Shown piece after piece: positions 1 through 8,776 of a DNA stretch of 64,000 nt. The DNA is from Granulimonas faecalis (GTDB lineage: Bacteria > Actinomycetota > Coriobacteriia > Coriobacteriales > Atopobiaceae). Under the pieces are notes generated by a model. That model was not told the DNA's origin. It ran no database searches and worked only from the letters and a program-made list of their open reading frames with translations. The position numbers and the translations under genes are program-made. The first letter of the stretch is position 1, and each line of letters begins with the position of its first letter. The DNA is taken from contig NZ_BQKC01000001.1 of NCBI RefSeq assembly GCF_022834715.1, positions 904,501 to 968,500 on the forward strand. Reading direction: 5' to 3'.

Positions 1-858
1 GGTGAGTTCTACCGCATCTGCGAGGAGCTCTCCATCCCGTACCCCAAGACCTGGACCGTCCTTGCCTCTGAGGGCGACCTGCCTGACGACCTGCCGTTCC
101 CGCTTGTGGTCAAGCCGGCCAACTCGGCGGCCTACGACCTGCTCGAGTTCCCGGGCAAGGAGAAGGTCTACGCCGTCGACGATCGTCGCGGTCTCGACGA
201 GGTCATGGGCTCCCTCGCCCGTTCCGGCTACTCCAAGGAGGTCGTGCTCCAGGACTTCGTGCCTGGAGGTGACTCGGCCCTGCGCTCGCTCACGGTCTTC
301 ACCGACCGGCATGGCGAGGCCCGCGTGGTGTCCGGCGGCCGTGTGGTCATCCAGGACCACTCGCCCATCCTCATCGGCAACCCCTGCTGCATCATGGGGG
401 AGCGGGTGGAACAGATAATCTCCGATGCCAAGCGCTTCCTCTCTCATGTGGGCTATCACGGCGTGGCCAACTTCGACATCAAGTTCGACGAGCGTGACGG
501 CTCCTACCGCTTCTTCGAGGTCAACACGAGGCCCGGGCGCAACAGCTGGTACGTCACCTTGGGCGGCGTCGAGTTCACCGAGCCCATCGTCCGCGACTTC
601 GTGCTCCACGACCCCATGGAGTACCGCGAGGCCTTCGACCCGTTCCTCTATACGGTGGTTCCCAGGAAGGTCGTGGCCGACCACGTCGCCGACGACGGGC
701 TCAGGGCTCGCGCCCTCGAGATGTTCCGAAAAGGAAAGGCCGGCTATCCCTACGGCAATCCCGATGACACCCTCAAGCACCGGGTGCTCGCGCGCCTTCT
801 GCTGTTCAACCAGGTGAGGAAGTTCAACATCCATCTCGGCAAGGGGACGAGGGTCTAG
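1..858 (+). CDS. ATP-grasp carboxylate-amine ligase, 5' partial
   Basis: The reading frame is open from base 1, so the start lies upstream of the window; 285 codons are visible. The middle carries ATP-grasp features: the lysine in 'LVVKPANS', and near the end of the fold 'ANFDIKFDE' and 'FEVNTRPGRN', which match the metal-binding D/E and N positions of the family. ATP-grasp enzymes join a carboxylate to an amine through an acyl-phosphate. Coriobacterial homologues are usually annotated as carboxylate-amine ligase or D-aspartate ligase. The next gene is a cell-wall hydrolase and a FemAB-type transferase follows, so a role in peptidoglycan or cell-surface modification is plausible but inferred. 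The substrate cannot be read from the sequence. Confidence 0.8.
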   Translation, partial: GEFYRICEELSIPYPKTWTVLASEGDLPDDLPFPLVVKPANSAAYDLLEFPGKEKVYAVDDRRGLDEVMGSLARSGYSKEVVLQDFVPGGDSALRSLTVFTDRHGEARVVSGGRVVIQDHSPILIGNPCCIMGERVEQIISDAKRFLSHVGYHGVANFDIKFDERDGSYRFFEVNTRPGRNSWYVTLGGVEFTEPIVRDFVLHDPMEYREAFDPFLYTVVPRKVVADHVADDGLRARALEMFRKGKAGYPYGNPDDTLKHRVLARLLLFNQVRKFNIHLGKGTRV

Positions 859-896
859 GGATGTGGAGGCCTCCCGCAGCTGAAAAACCCTTCAGT

Positions 897-924
897 TTGG
901 CGCCCTGAAGGCCTATGATAAGAT
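897..924 (+). promoter_or_regulatory. putative promoter of the NlpC/P60 gene
   Basis: TTGGCG (897-902) and TAAGAT (919-924) are separated by 16 bp and lie about 70 bp before the start codon. A 7-bp inverted repeat (CCTTCAG at 889-895, CTGAAGG at 905-911) overlaps the -35 region and could be an operator or the end of a weak upstream terminator. Confidence 0.4.
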
Positions 925-992
925 GCGACACTGGGTACGCAGCCTGACGAGGGACGCCTTGGCGCCCCATATCCATATCAAGGAGCGATTCC

Positions 993-2201
993 ATGAAACG
1001 AGCCCGTAGCGTTTGCGCCGCCATCGCCGCCACGGCCTTTGCCCTGACCGTCGTGGTGGCCGTGCCGTCCCCGGCCGTCGCCGAAACCTCCTCGGAGCTT
1101 CAGGCCCAGCTCGACAAGGCCAAGGCGACCCGCGACGACTACTACGCCCAGGCCGAGGCCGTCTCCGACCAGCTCAACGCCACCCGCGAGCAGCTCTCCG
1201 AGACCGAGTCCCAGATCGCGGACACCCAAAAGAACATCGACAAGGTCCAGGAGGACATCAAGGTCAAGGAGGCCGAGCTGGCCAGACGCCAGGCGCTCCT
1301 TGCCGAGAACGTCTCCGAGAACTACAAGTCCGGCGGCGTGTCGCTGCTCTCCCTGGTCCTCGAGGCCAACTCGTTTGACGATTTCGTGACCAGGGTCTAC
1401 TACGCTGACAAGATCAGCGAGACCCAGGCCTCCAACATCGAGGAGACCAACCGCCTGCGCACCGATCTCGCCGTGAAGAAGGGGGAGCTCGACAACGAGA
1501 AGGCCACCCTCGAGGACCAGAAGTCCCAGCAGGAGCAGCTGGTCTCCCAGCAGGAGGCCCAGCAGGCCGACCTCAAGAGCAAGGTCGACGAGGCCGACTC
1601 CTATGTCAACAGCCTCGATTCTCAGGTGAAGGAGGCCCTGGCCCAGGAGGCCGAGGCCGCCCGCCAGGCCGCCGAGCGCGAGGCGGCGGCCGCCGCTGCC
1701 GCCGCTGCCGCCAACTCCGGCAGCTACTACTCCGGTGGCGGCACCTCCGGTGGCGGCACCTCCGGCGGGGGAACCTCGGGCGGTTCCGTCTCTTCCGGCG
1801 GAAGCACCTCCGGCTCTGTCGGCGGGCTCACCTCTGCCCAGCGCAACACCATCCTCAGCGCCGCGTACTCCCTGGTCGGCAAGGTCAACTATGTCTGGGG
1901 CGGCGAGAATCCCTCCACCGGTCTCGACTGCTCCGGCTTCACCCGCTGGTGCTACGCCCAGGCCGGCATCAGCCTGCCCCACAGCTCCGCGTCCCAGCGC
2001 GCCATGGTCTCCGCCGCCTCCGGGCTCAAGTCGCCCTCCAACGCCATCCCCGGCGACATCGTCTGCTGGGAGGGCCATGTGGGCATCTATGCCGGTGGCA
2101 ACACCGTGATCGACTGCAACTGGCCCCCTGACGGCGTGCGCGTGGCAACCATCTGGAACACCGCGGGCAGCCGTCTCTACGGCGCGGGGTCGCCCATCTA
2201 A
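993..2201 (+). CDS. secreted coiled-coil NlpC/P60 peptidoglycan endopeptidase
   Basis: This 402-residue protein has a Sec signal peptide with likely cleavage after 'SPAVA' near residue 30. Residues 30-240 form a long Glu/Lys/Gln-rich coiled coil like the N-terminal domain of PcsB/RipA-type hydrolases, ending in an alanine-rich stretch. A low-complexity linker of repeated 'SGGGT' units follows at about 243-285, then a C-terminal NlpC/P60 (C40) domain. The catalytic Cys is in 'GLDCSGF' (residue 313) and the His in 'GHVGIYAG' (residue 362). The family cleaves D-Glu-meso-DAP/Lys peptide bonds in the wall, often at the septum, and the coiled coil may hold it inactive until an FtsEX-like partner activates it. 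The ATG follows an AAGGAG ribosome-binding site at good spacing. Confidence 0.93.
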   Translation: MKRARSVCAAIAATAFALTVVVAVPSPAVAETSSELQAQLDKAKATRDDYYAQAEAVSDQLNATREQLSETESQIADTQKNIDKVQEDIKVKEAELARRQALLAENVSENYKSGGVSLLSLVLEANSFDDFVTRVYYADKISETQASNIEETNRLRTDLAVKKGELDNEKATLEDQKSQQEQLVSQQEAQQADLKSKVDEADSYVNSLDSQVKEALAQEAEAARQAAEREAAAAAAAAAANSGSYYSGGGTSGGGTSGGGTSGGSVSSGGSTSGSVGGLTSAQRNTILSAAYSLVGKVNYVWGGENPSTGLDCSGFTRWCYAQAGISLPHSSASQRAMVSAASGLKSPSNAIPGDIVCWEGHVGIYAGGNTVIDCNWPPDGVRVATIWNTAGSRLYGAGSPI

Positions 2202-2238
2202 ACGGGTCCGCACCCTCGTGCTCCGCGTCGTCCCTGCG

Positions 2239-2275
2239 GGGGCCGCACCCTCTCCGGTGCGGCCCCTCTTCTTTT
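2239..2275 (+). terminator. rho-independent terminator after the NlpC/P60 gene
   Basis: An 11-bp perfect G+C-rich stem (2239-2249 with 2256-2266) with a 6-base loop is followed by a T-rich run at 2267-2275. Confidence 0.85.
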
Positions 2276-2314
2276 GGCCGCCGGGGACGTCGGGCCCTGA
2301 GGCCGCGGGCTATG

Positions 2315-2351
2315 GGAAAGGCCCGTTCGGAGCGGTGACTCCGGGCGGGCC
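2315..2351 (-). terminator. terminator of the FemAB-type gene
   Basis: Read on the minus strand, an interrupted stem (GGCCCG/CGGGCC outer, CCGGAG/CTCCG inner) is followed by TTTCCC. It lies just past the stop codon of the convergent FemAB-type gene. Confidence 0.55.
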
Positions 2352-2377
2352 CGTACACGTCTCGTGCCTTGGGTGCC

Positions 2378-3370
2378 TCAGCGGTCCTTGATCCTCTTGG
2401 CACCCTTGAGCGCCTTGTAGAAGAGGCCCTTGACGGGGATGTCGCGGTCGGGGGCCACATCCACCACGTCCTTGGAGAACTTGGTCTTGAACATGTTGAG
2501 CCCCTTGAGGTTGGGGGAGAAGTCGTTGCCGATGCCCATGAGGTCGTAGGTGGTGCAACCCAGTCCGGCTAGGATGAGGCAGGTCTCGAATACCTCGGCG
2601 TCCACGAAGTTCTTGACGCCCTCGAGCATGCGGGAGGCCCCGTAGTAGCGGGTGGCGCGGGTACCCTCAATGACGTTGAGCGCCCAGCACGCAAGCTCGC
2701 CGTCGATGCGGCCGGCGGTGAGGCGGGCGCGGTCGGGGCCCAGGATCTTGAGCATGTCCACGTAGTCCTTGGCGGGGGAGGGGGTGAAGCCGTCGCGGGC
2801 ACAGGTCTCCTCCATCACCGCGTAATAGGGGGCGAAATCCTCCAGGGCCTGGGTCGTCTCGTCGGCCACGGTCTCGTTTGACTCGCGCAGAGACTTGCGA
2901 ACGTCCCTGCGGCCGCGGGTCTTGAACTTGGAGAGGATCTCGTCGGCGTCGCCGTGGTCGAGGTCGATGACCACGGTCTGGTTGTAGGGGCTGGTGGAGA
3001 GCACCGGACGGCTCGAGGGAATCTCGTGCTCCACGGCCATGCGGATGAAGGCCACCTTGGGGTCGCGCCTCTTGACGTAGGCCACCAAGGCCCGGGCAAG
3101 CTCCTCCTCCCGGTTGGCCGTGGGCGGCACGAGCCATACGGGGGCGTGGTGGCCGCGGAGGTAGTGGTAGCCGTGGGTCTCATAGTCCATGAACGAGGCT
3201 ACGGCCACGGGCCTGCCGTCCTGCTCGAAGGCCACCGACCCCCAGTAGGTGCGGTCGGTGATGGTGGACTCGTACTCGCACCAGTCCTCGGTCTGCTCGA
3301 CGGGGAGCGGAAGGTCGTGCTCCTTTGCTGCCTCCTCGACCCTGGCTGCCGAGATCTCATGCAATTCCAT
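2378..3370 (-). CDS. FemAB/GNAT-fold aminoacyl or acyl transferase
   Basis: A 330-residue protein whose body resembles the FemABX/GNAT-like transferase family. It has a central basic segment 'TRGRRDVRKSLRES', of the type found before the second acyltransferase domain in FemAB proteins, and a C-terminal segment that puts the acyl chemistry beside 'YYGASR' and 'MGIGNDFSPNLKGLN'. Family members transfer amino acids from aminoacyl-tRNA to the lipid II stem peptide, or acetyl groups in the GNAT branch. The ATG has a strong GGAGGAAAGG ribosome-binding site. The frame continues upstream but would run antisense through uvrC, so the ATG at 3370 is chosen. It is transcribed away from uvrC and towards the NlpC/P60 gene. 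A bridge-forming role is inferred from family and context. Confidence 0.75.
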   Translation of the reverse strand: MELHEISAARVEEAAKEHDLPLPVEQTEDWCEYESTITDRTYWGSVAFEQDGRPVAVASFMDYETHGYHYLRGHHAPVWLVPPTANREEELARALVAYVKRRDPKVAFIRMAVEHEIPSSRPVLSTSPYNQTVVIDLDHGDADEILSKFKTRGRRDVRKSLRESNETVADETTQALEDFAPYYAVMEETCARDGFTPSPAKDYVDMLKILGPDRARLTAGRIDGELACWALNVIEGTRATRYYGASRMLEGVKNFVDAEVFETCLILAGLGCTTYDLMGIGNDFSPNLKGLNMFKTKFSKDVVDVAPDRDIPVKGLFYKALKGAKRIKDR

Positions 3371-3395
3371 GTTGTGATACCTTTCCTCCACGCGC

Positions 3396-3427
3396 TGCGC
3401 ACGGGACCGGTTGTGCGCACCTATGAT
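3396..3427 (+). promoter_or_regulatory. inverted repeat and -10 element upstream of uvrC
   Basis: TATGAT (3422-3427) is a good -10 candidate about 50 bp before the uvrC start. A 7-bp inverted repeat (TGCGCAC at 3396-3402, GTGCGCA at 3413-3419) covers the expected -35 area. No SOS-type GAACN4GTTC box is present here. The operator idea is speculative. Confidence 0.3.
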
Positions 3428-3478
3428 AGCCGCGGGCCCCCGTGGGCCCTCTACCGGGCAACCTGTTATGGAGGATCT

Positions 3479-5455
3479 TTGGACCGACCGCGCACCGCCC
3501 AGGACGGCACCGTTCCCGACGGCGCCCCCTCCCTCGCCGAGCAGGTGTCCCGGGTCCCTACGGACCCGGGCTGCTACCTGTGGAAGGACGCCTCGGGCCG
3601 CGTGCTCTACGTGGGAAAGGCCAAGAACCTGCGCGCCCGCATGCGGCAGTACGTGAACGGCGACGACGAGCGCGCCATGATCGCGCTCATGATGCCCCAG
3701 GTGGCCTCCTTCGACTACCTGGTGGTGGGCTCCGAGCACGAGGCCCTGGTCCTCGAGATCAACCTGATCCAGCAGTACCACCCGCCCTACAACGTCGCCC
3801 TCATGGACGACAAGAGCTACCCCTTCATTGCCGTCACCGAGGGCGACCTCTACCCGGCCATCAAGTACACCAGGGAGAGGCATCGTCCCCACACCCGTTA
3901 TTTCGGCCCCTACACCGACGCCCGCGCCGCCCGGGAGGCCATCGACACGGTCCGCAAGCTCTGCCCCCTCTGCATCGGAACCTGTGCCGAGTGGAAGCGC
4001 GTCAAGCGCCTCGCCGACGCCCACCCGGAGCGGGCCGACCTCCTGCCCATGGAGCTCGCCGAGTCGGGGCGCCCCTGCTTCGACTACCACGTGGGCCGCG
4101 GCCCCGGCGTGTGCGCGGGCGCGGTCTCGCCCGAGGAGTACCGCGAGAACGTGCGCACCGTGGAGGGGTTCCTCGAGGGGCGCCGCACCGCCCTCAAGGA
4201 GGCGCTCCGCGCCGAGATGGACGCCGCCGCCCGCGACCTGGACTTCGAGAAGGCCGGCCGCTACAAGCGTCGGCTCGACCTCGTGGGCCACCTCGACAAC
4301 GACCAGAAGGTCGTCTTCCGCAACCCTGTGGACGCCGACCTCGTGGGCCTCTGGCGCGAGGAGACCATCGCTGGCGTGTGCGTGTTCGTCGTGCGCGAGG
4401 GCCGCATGGTCAGGAGCGCGGAGTTCATCCTCGACAAGGGCATGGACGTCGGCGAGGAGGAGCTGCTCTCGGGCTTCCTCAAGCGCTACTACGGGCGCAC
4501 CGACGAGGTGCCTCCGGCCATCGAGGTGCCCGCGCTGCCGGACGACTCCGAGACCCTCGAGTCATGGCTGGGGGAGCGCCGCGGCCACCGGGTGCACCTC
4601 CACGTGCCCCGGCGCGGCGAGCGGGCGCGGCTGCACGAGATGGCGTCTGCCAACGCCCGCCACGCCCTCATGCGCCACAAGATGCGCACGGGTTACGAGG
4701 ACGACCGTGCCAACCGTGCCCTCCTCGAGCTTGAGAGCGCCCTGGCCCTCCCCGAGGCCCCCCTGCGCATCGAGTGCTTCGACATCTCCACCATCCACGG
4801 CCGCCACACGGTGGCGTCCATGGTGGTGTTCACCAACGGCCGGGCCGACAAGTCGCAGTACCGCCGCTTCAAGGTGCGCACGCCCCTGGAGGAGGCCAAC
4901 GACTTCGCGTCCATGGCCGAGGTCCTGGGGCGCCGCTACGCGCCGGAGCGCATGGCCGACGGCAGGTTCGGGTCCAGGCCGGACCTCCTCATCCTCGACG
5001 GCGGCAAGCCACAGCTCACGGCGGCCATGGGCCAGCTCCAGGCCCTCGGGCTCGACATCCCGGTGGCCGGCCTCGCCAAGTCCGACGAGGAGCTCTTCGT
5101 GCCGTGGGACGACGCACCCGTGGTGCTCCCCAGCGGTTCGCCGTCGCTCTACCTCGTCAAGCGCGTCCGCGACGAGGCCCACCGGTTCGCCATCACCTAC
5201 CACCGCGAGCTCCGCGGCAAGGCCATGACGGCCTCGGTCCTCGACGAGGTCCCCGGGGTTGGGGAGGGTCGCAAGAGGGCCCTGCTCAAGGCCTTCGGGT
5301 CCATGAGGGGGCTGCGGAAGGCCGCCCTGGAGGAGATCGAGGCCGTCCCCGGCATTCCGGCGCGGGTGGCGGCGGACGTCTACGGGACCCTCCGCTCGTG
5401 GGAGGAGGAGCTCGGCCGCGCCCGCGCGGCGGGCAGGGGGTCCGCCGACGGGTGA
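3479..5455 (+). CDS. uvrC: excinuclease ABC subunit UvrC
   Basis: UvrC makes the 3' and 5' incisions around bulky DNA lesions in nucleotide excision repair. The 658-residue protein has the N-terminal GIY-YIG nuclease ('GCYLWKDASGRVLYVGKAKN'), a central UvrB-binding UVR segment ('AARDLDFEKAGRYKRRL'), the RNase H-like C-terminal nuclease ('ECFDISTIHGRHTVASMVVF', 'LLILDGGKPQL') and two helix-hairpin-helix motifs at the end ('DEVPGVGEGRKRALLKAFGS'). The TTG at 3479 is chosen because GGAGGA lies just upstream and the GIY-YIG domain begins about 30 residues later. It is the first gene of the actinobacterial uvrC-rapZ-whiA order. Confidence 0.96.
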   Translation: MDRPRTAQDGTVPDGAPSLAEQVSRVPTDPGCYLWKDASGRVLYVGKAKNLRARMRQYVNGDDERAMIALMMPQVASFDYLVVGSEHEALVLEINLIQQYHPPYNVALMDDKSYPFIAVTEGDLYPAIKYTRERHRPHTRYFGPYTDARAAREAIDTVRKLCPLCIGTCAEWKRVKRLADAHPERADLLPMELAESGRPCFDYHVGRGPGVCAGAVSPEEYRENVRTVEGFLEGRRTALKEALRAEMDAAARDLDFEKAGRYKRRLDLVGHLDNDQKVVFRNPVDADLVGLWREETIAGVCVFVVREGRMVRSAEFILDKGMDVGEEELLSGFLKRYYGRTDEVPPAIEVPALPDDSETLESWLGERRGHRVHLHVPRRGERARLHEMASANARHALMRHKMRTGYEDDRANRALLELESALALPEAPLRIECFDISTIHGRHTVASMVVFTNGRADKSQYRRFKVRTPLEEANDFASMAEVLGRRYAPERMADGRFGSRPDLLILDGGKPQLTAAMGQLQALGLDIPVAGLAKSDEELFVPWDDAPVVLPSGSPSLYLVKRVRDEAHRFAITYHRELRGKAMTASVLDEVPGVGEGRKRALLKAFGSMRGLRKAALEEIEAVPGIPARVAADVYGTLRSWEEELGRARAAGRGSADG

Positions 5456-5556
5456 CCACGGCGCGCCCCTCCGTGCCGGGGGCGTTGTCCCCTGACGGCC
5501 CGGCGCCGGCACGGCACCTGTCATACTTGCACCCGAACCCGCCGAGAGGAGCTCAC

Positions 5557-6447
5557 ATGGAGAGGACCGAGGACGTTCCCGACGTCGTCGTCATCACGGG
5601 CATGAGCGGTGCCGGGCGCACCGAGGCCATGCACACGTTCGAGGACCTGGGCTACTACGTTATCGACAACCTGCCGCCCTCGCTGCTGCTGCCGCTCTCC
5701 CGCGTCGTGGGCATCGACTCCGGCGTCGGGCGCCACCTGGCCGTGGTCTGCGACCTCCGCAGCCAGGGGCTCTTCGACGAGCTCCAGGACTCCCTCGCCG
5801 AGCTTGCCGACCACGAGCTCTCCTCGGCCCTCATCTTCCTCGACAGCTCCGACGAGGTCCTGCGCCGCCGCTACGCTCTCTCGCGCCGCCGCAACCCCAT
5901 CGCCAAGGAGGGGGAGAGCAACCTCGCCGCCATCGCCCGCGAGCGCGCCCAGCTCGAGGACGTGCTGCACCGCGCGGACTACGTCATCGACACCTCCAAC
6001 CTGCGCCCCATCGAGCTGCGCCGCCGCCTCCAGGGGCTCTTCTCCGAGCTCACCGACCAGCAGCTCATGGAGGTCCACGTCTTCTCCTTTGGGTTCAAGT
6101 ACGGCATGCCCGAGGAGGCCGACCTCATGATCGACGTCCGCTTCCTGCCCAACCCCTACTGGGACCCGGCCATGCGCCGGCTTACGGGCAAGGACGAGCA
6201 GGTGCGCTCCTTCGTGCTCGACCACCCGCAGACCAAGGGGTTCCTGGGGGCCTGGGAGCGGCTGCTCGACTGCGTCATGCCCGGCTATGTCGCCGAGGGC
6301 AAGAGCTCGCTCTCCATCGGCGTCGGGTGCTCCGGCGGCCAGCACCGCTCCGTGGCCCTGGCCGAGGCGACGGCCGCGCACCTGGAGGCCGAGGGCTACC
6401 GCGTCACGGTGTCCCACCGCGACCTCCACCGCGCCCAGCGGGGCTGA
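5557..6447 (+). CDS. rapZ: RapZ family nucleotide-binding adapter
   Basis: This 296-residue P-loop protein has Walker A 'GMSGAGRT' near residue 13, with Arg in place of the usual Lys. It also has the family signature 'FEDLGYYVIDNLPPSLL' and the C-terminal GlmZ-binding-type domain with 'FGFKYGMPEEADLMIDVRFLPNP' split around it and 'GCSGGQHRSV'. In E. coli RapZ presents the small RNA GlmZ to RNase E and so controls glucosamine-6-phosphate synthase; actinobacterial roles are less clear. The ATG follows GAGAGGA. The stop lies 2 bp before whiA, so the two genes are probably translationally coupled. Confidence 0.93.
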   Translation: MERTEDVPDVVVITGMSGAGRTEAMHTFEDLGYYVIDNLPPSLLLPLSRVVGIDSGVGRHLAVVCDLRSQGLFDELQDSLAELADHELSSALIFLDSSDEVLRRRYALSRRRNPIAKEGESNLAAIARERAQLEDVLHRADYVIDTSNLRPIELRRRLQGLFSELTDQQLMEVHVFSFGFKYGMPEEADLMIDVRFLPNPYWDPAMRRLTGKDEQVRSFVLDHPQTKGFLGAWERLLDCVMPGYVAEGKSSLSIGVGCSGGQHRSVALAEATAAHLEAEGYRVTVSHRDLHRAQRG

Positions 6448-6449
6448 CC

Positions 6450-7415
6450 ATGTCGTTCACCGCCGAGGTCAAGGACGAGCTCTCCCGCGTCGAGGGCGGC
6501 CCCGAGGCAGATGTCTCGGAGCTCTCCGCCCTGGTGCGGGTCTGTGGCACCCTCTCCTTCTACGGCTCGGGCGCCTACGCCGTGCGCGTGACCACCGAGA
6601 CGGGGGCCGTGGCGCGCACCGTCATCCGCCTCTCCCACAAGGTGTTCGAGCTCGACACGCAGCTCACCGTGCGCCGCTCCGTCCTGCACAAGACCCGCAA
6701 CTACCTCATCGAGATGCGCGACCAGCCCGGCCTCGAGGACGCCCTCGTGGAGCTCGGGGTGCTCGTCCCCGGCCGCGGGCTCGCCTCGGGCGTCCCCGGG
6801 CAGGTGGTCTCCACGCCGGGGCGGCGCGCGGCCTTCCTCCGCGGCGCCTTCATGGCCGGCGGCTTCATCGCCGACCCCCGCGGCGACTTCCACCTCGAGA
6901 TGGCCGTCACCGGCGAGGCCCTCGCCGAGGCCCTCGTCTCCGTCTGTCGCGACGCCGGTGTCCAGGCCCGGCTCAACCGCCGCCGCGGCGCGTTCGCCAT
7001 CTACATCAAGAGCTTCGACGACATCGTCCGGTTCCTCCTCGTGGTGGGCGCTGCGCGCACGGCCCGGGCCGTCTCCAACGTGCGGCGCATGAAGTCCGTC
7101 AAGAACGACGTCAACCGGTCCGTGAACGCGGAGATGGCCAACGCGCGCCGCGCCTCAGGGGCCGCCGCCGAGCAGCTCGCCCTCATAGACCGCGTGGAGG
7201 CCGGGCCGGGCCTCTCCGGACTGCCCCCGGCCCTGCGTGCCTTCTGCGATCTCCGCCGCGAGTACCCAGACCTCCCCCTGGCGGAGCTCGGCCGCCGCGC
7301 CTACCCGCCGCTCTCCAAGTCGGCCCTCTACCACCGGGTGCTCCGGCTCGAGGCCCTCGACGCCGAGTGGCGCGACGGCGGGGGAGGGGCCGGCCGATCC
7401 GGCGAGGATGGATAA
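6450..7415 (+). CDS. whiA: DNA-binding protein WhiA
   Basis: This 321-residue protein has the WhiA N-terminal LAGLIDADG-like fold ('SFTAEVKDELSRVE', 'RAAFLRGAFMAGGFIADP') and the C-terminal helix-turn-helix ('LPLAELGRRAYPPLSKSALYHRVLRLEAL'). WhiA is a transcription factor for sporulation genes in Streptomyces and affects cell division in Firmicutes and other Actinobacteria. It starts 2 bp after rapZ. In many Gram-positive genomes a YvcK/CofD-like gene lies between these two, and it is absent here. Confidence 0.95.
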   Translation: MSFTAEVKDELSRVEGGPEADVSELSALVRVCGTLSFYGSGAYAVRVTTETGAVARTVIRLSHKVFELDTQLTVRRSVLHKTRNYLIEMRDQPGLEDALVELGVLVPGRGLASGVPGQVVSTPGRRAAFLRGAFMAGGFIADPRGDFHLEMAVTGEALAEALVSVCRDAGVQARLNRRRGAFAIYIKSFDDIVRFLLVVGAARTARAVSNVRRMKSVKNDVNRSVNAEMANARRASGAAAEQLALIDRVEAGPGLSGLPPALRAFCDLRREYPDLPLAELGRRAYPPLSKSALYHRVLRLEALDAEWRDGGGGAGRSGEDG

Positions 7416-7631
7416 ACTACAACAAATATTCTTGCTACCTCCCTGCCCGTAATTCAAAGTTGTCCACTCGCCCGTAGACAATCATGGGCCCTAACTGCAG
7501 ATTCAGAGTCATTTGTGGGTTCTCGGGCCCGGCGTGCCCCAAACGGGTTACTATGCACGCAGTGGTTCAAGTCATGGCCCTCGACCCGGCCGAGAGGCTC
7601 GGTCCGGGAGGGGCCGCGAAAGGAGAAGCGC

Positions 7632-8657
7632 ATGGCAGTCAAGGTTGCGATTAACGGTTTCGGTCGCATCGGCCGTCTGGCCTTCCGTCAGATGTTCGGC
7701 CACGAGGGCTCCGAGATCGTCGCGATCAACGATCTCACCAGCCCCGACATGCTGGCCTACCTGCTCAAGTACGACTCGACCCAGGGCAACTACGCCCGCG
7801 ACCACAAGGTCGAGGCCGGCGAGGACTCCATTACCGTCGACGGCAAGACCATCAAGATCTACAAGGAGGCCGACGCCCACAACCTGCCGTGGGGCGATCT
7901 CGACGTCGACGTCGTCCTCGAGTGCACCGGCTTCTACACCTCCAAGGCCAAGGCCCAGGCCCACATCGACGCCGGCGCCAAGAAGGTCGTCATCTCCGCT
8001 CCCGCGGGCAACGACCTCCCCACCATCGTCTACAACGTCAACCATGACATCCTGACCGCGGACGACGACATCATCTCCGCCGCCTCCTGCACCACCAACT
8101 GCCTCGCCCCGATGGCCAAGGCCCTGAACGACTACGCCCCCATCAAGAGCGGCATCATGGCCACCATCCACGCCTACACCGGCGACCAGATGATTCTCGA
8201 CGGCCCCCAGCGCAAGGGCGACAAGCGCCGCAGCCGCGCCGGCGCCGTCAACATCGTCCCCAACTCCACCGGTGCCGCCAAGGCCATCGGCCTGGTGATC
8301 CCCGAGCTCAACGGCAAGCTCATCGGTGCCGCCCAGCGCGTGCCCGTGCCCACCGGCTCCACCACCCTCCTGTTTGCCGTGGTCGAGTCCGACAAGGAGG
8401 TCACCGTCGACTCCATCAACGCCGCCATGAAGGCCGCGTCTGACCCCGAGACCTTCGGCTACAACGAGGACCAGATCGTCTCCACCGACATCGTGGGCAT
8501 GACCTACGGCTCGCTCTTCGACGCCACCCAGACCATGGTCCAGGATCTCGGCGACGGTCAGTACCTCGTGCAGGTCGTCTCTTGGTACGACAACGAGAAC
8601 TCCTACACCTCCCAGATGGTCCGCACCATCAAGTACTTCGAGAAGTTCGTCGCCTAA
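7632..8657 (+). CDS. gap: glyceraldehyde-3-phosphate dehydrogenase, type I
   Basis: This cytoplasmic glycolytic enzyme oxidises and phosphorylates glyceraldehyde-3-phosphate to 1,3-bisphosphoglycerate with NAD+. The 341-residue protein has the Rossmann motif 'GFGRIGR', '[17 protein letters not shown]', the active-site 'SCTTNCLAP' with nucleophilic Cys153, and the conserved 'SWYDNE' near the end. The ATG follows AAGGAGAAG. It leads a glycolytic run with pgk, tpiA and gpmI. The 216-bp region upstream is the most AT-rich stretch nearby and probably holds the promoter, but I could not fix both hexamers. Confidence 0.98.
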   Translation: MAVKVAINGFGRIGRLAFRQMFGHEGSEIVAINDLTSPDMLAYLLKYDSTQGNYARDHKVEAGEDSITVDGKTIKIYKEADAHNLPWGDLDVDVVLECTGFYTSKAKAQAHIDAGAKKVVISAPAGNDLPTIVYNVNHDILTADDDIISAASCTTNCLAPMAKALNDYAPIKSGIMATIHAYTGDQMILDGPQRKGDKRRSRAGAVNIVPNSTGAAKAIGLVIPELNGKLIGAAQRVPVPTGSTTLLFAVVESDKEVTVDSINAAMKAASDPETFGYNEDQIVSTDIVGMTYGSLFDATQTMVQDLGDGQYLVQVVSWYDNENSYTSQMVRTIKYFEKFVA

Positions 8658-8709
8658 AGCGGCACCTTCCCAGCGTCTCGCGGCCGTGAGGCGCCCATAG
8701 CGTCAGCCA

Positions 8710-8751
8710 GGGGCGCGGACGAGGCCCGAAGCCCAGTCCGCGCCCCTTCCA
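8710..8751 (+). terminator. hairpin between gap and pgk (attenuator or processing site)
   Basis: An 11-bp perfect stem (8710-8720 with 8736-8746) and a 15-base loop are followed by TTCCATT, which is short for a full terminator. Such a hairpin could reduce read-through or stabilise the gap message so that gap is expressed above the downstream genes. Confidence 0.5.
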
Positions 8752-8776
8752 TTGCAAACCGATAAGGAGGAGTCCC

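Noticed and set aside
3371-3478. SOS box for uvrC
   Set aside because: No GAACN4GTTC sequence occurs between the FemAB-type gene and uvrC.
5578-5610. RapZ loss of ATP binding due to Arg in Walker A
   Set aside because: Arg at this position is, to my knowledge, seen in actinobacterial RapZ proteins, so it is not taken as a sign of inactivation.
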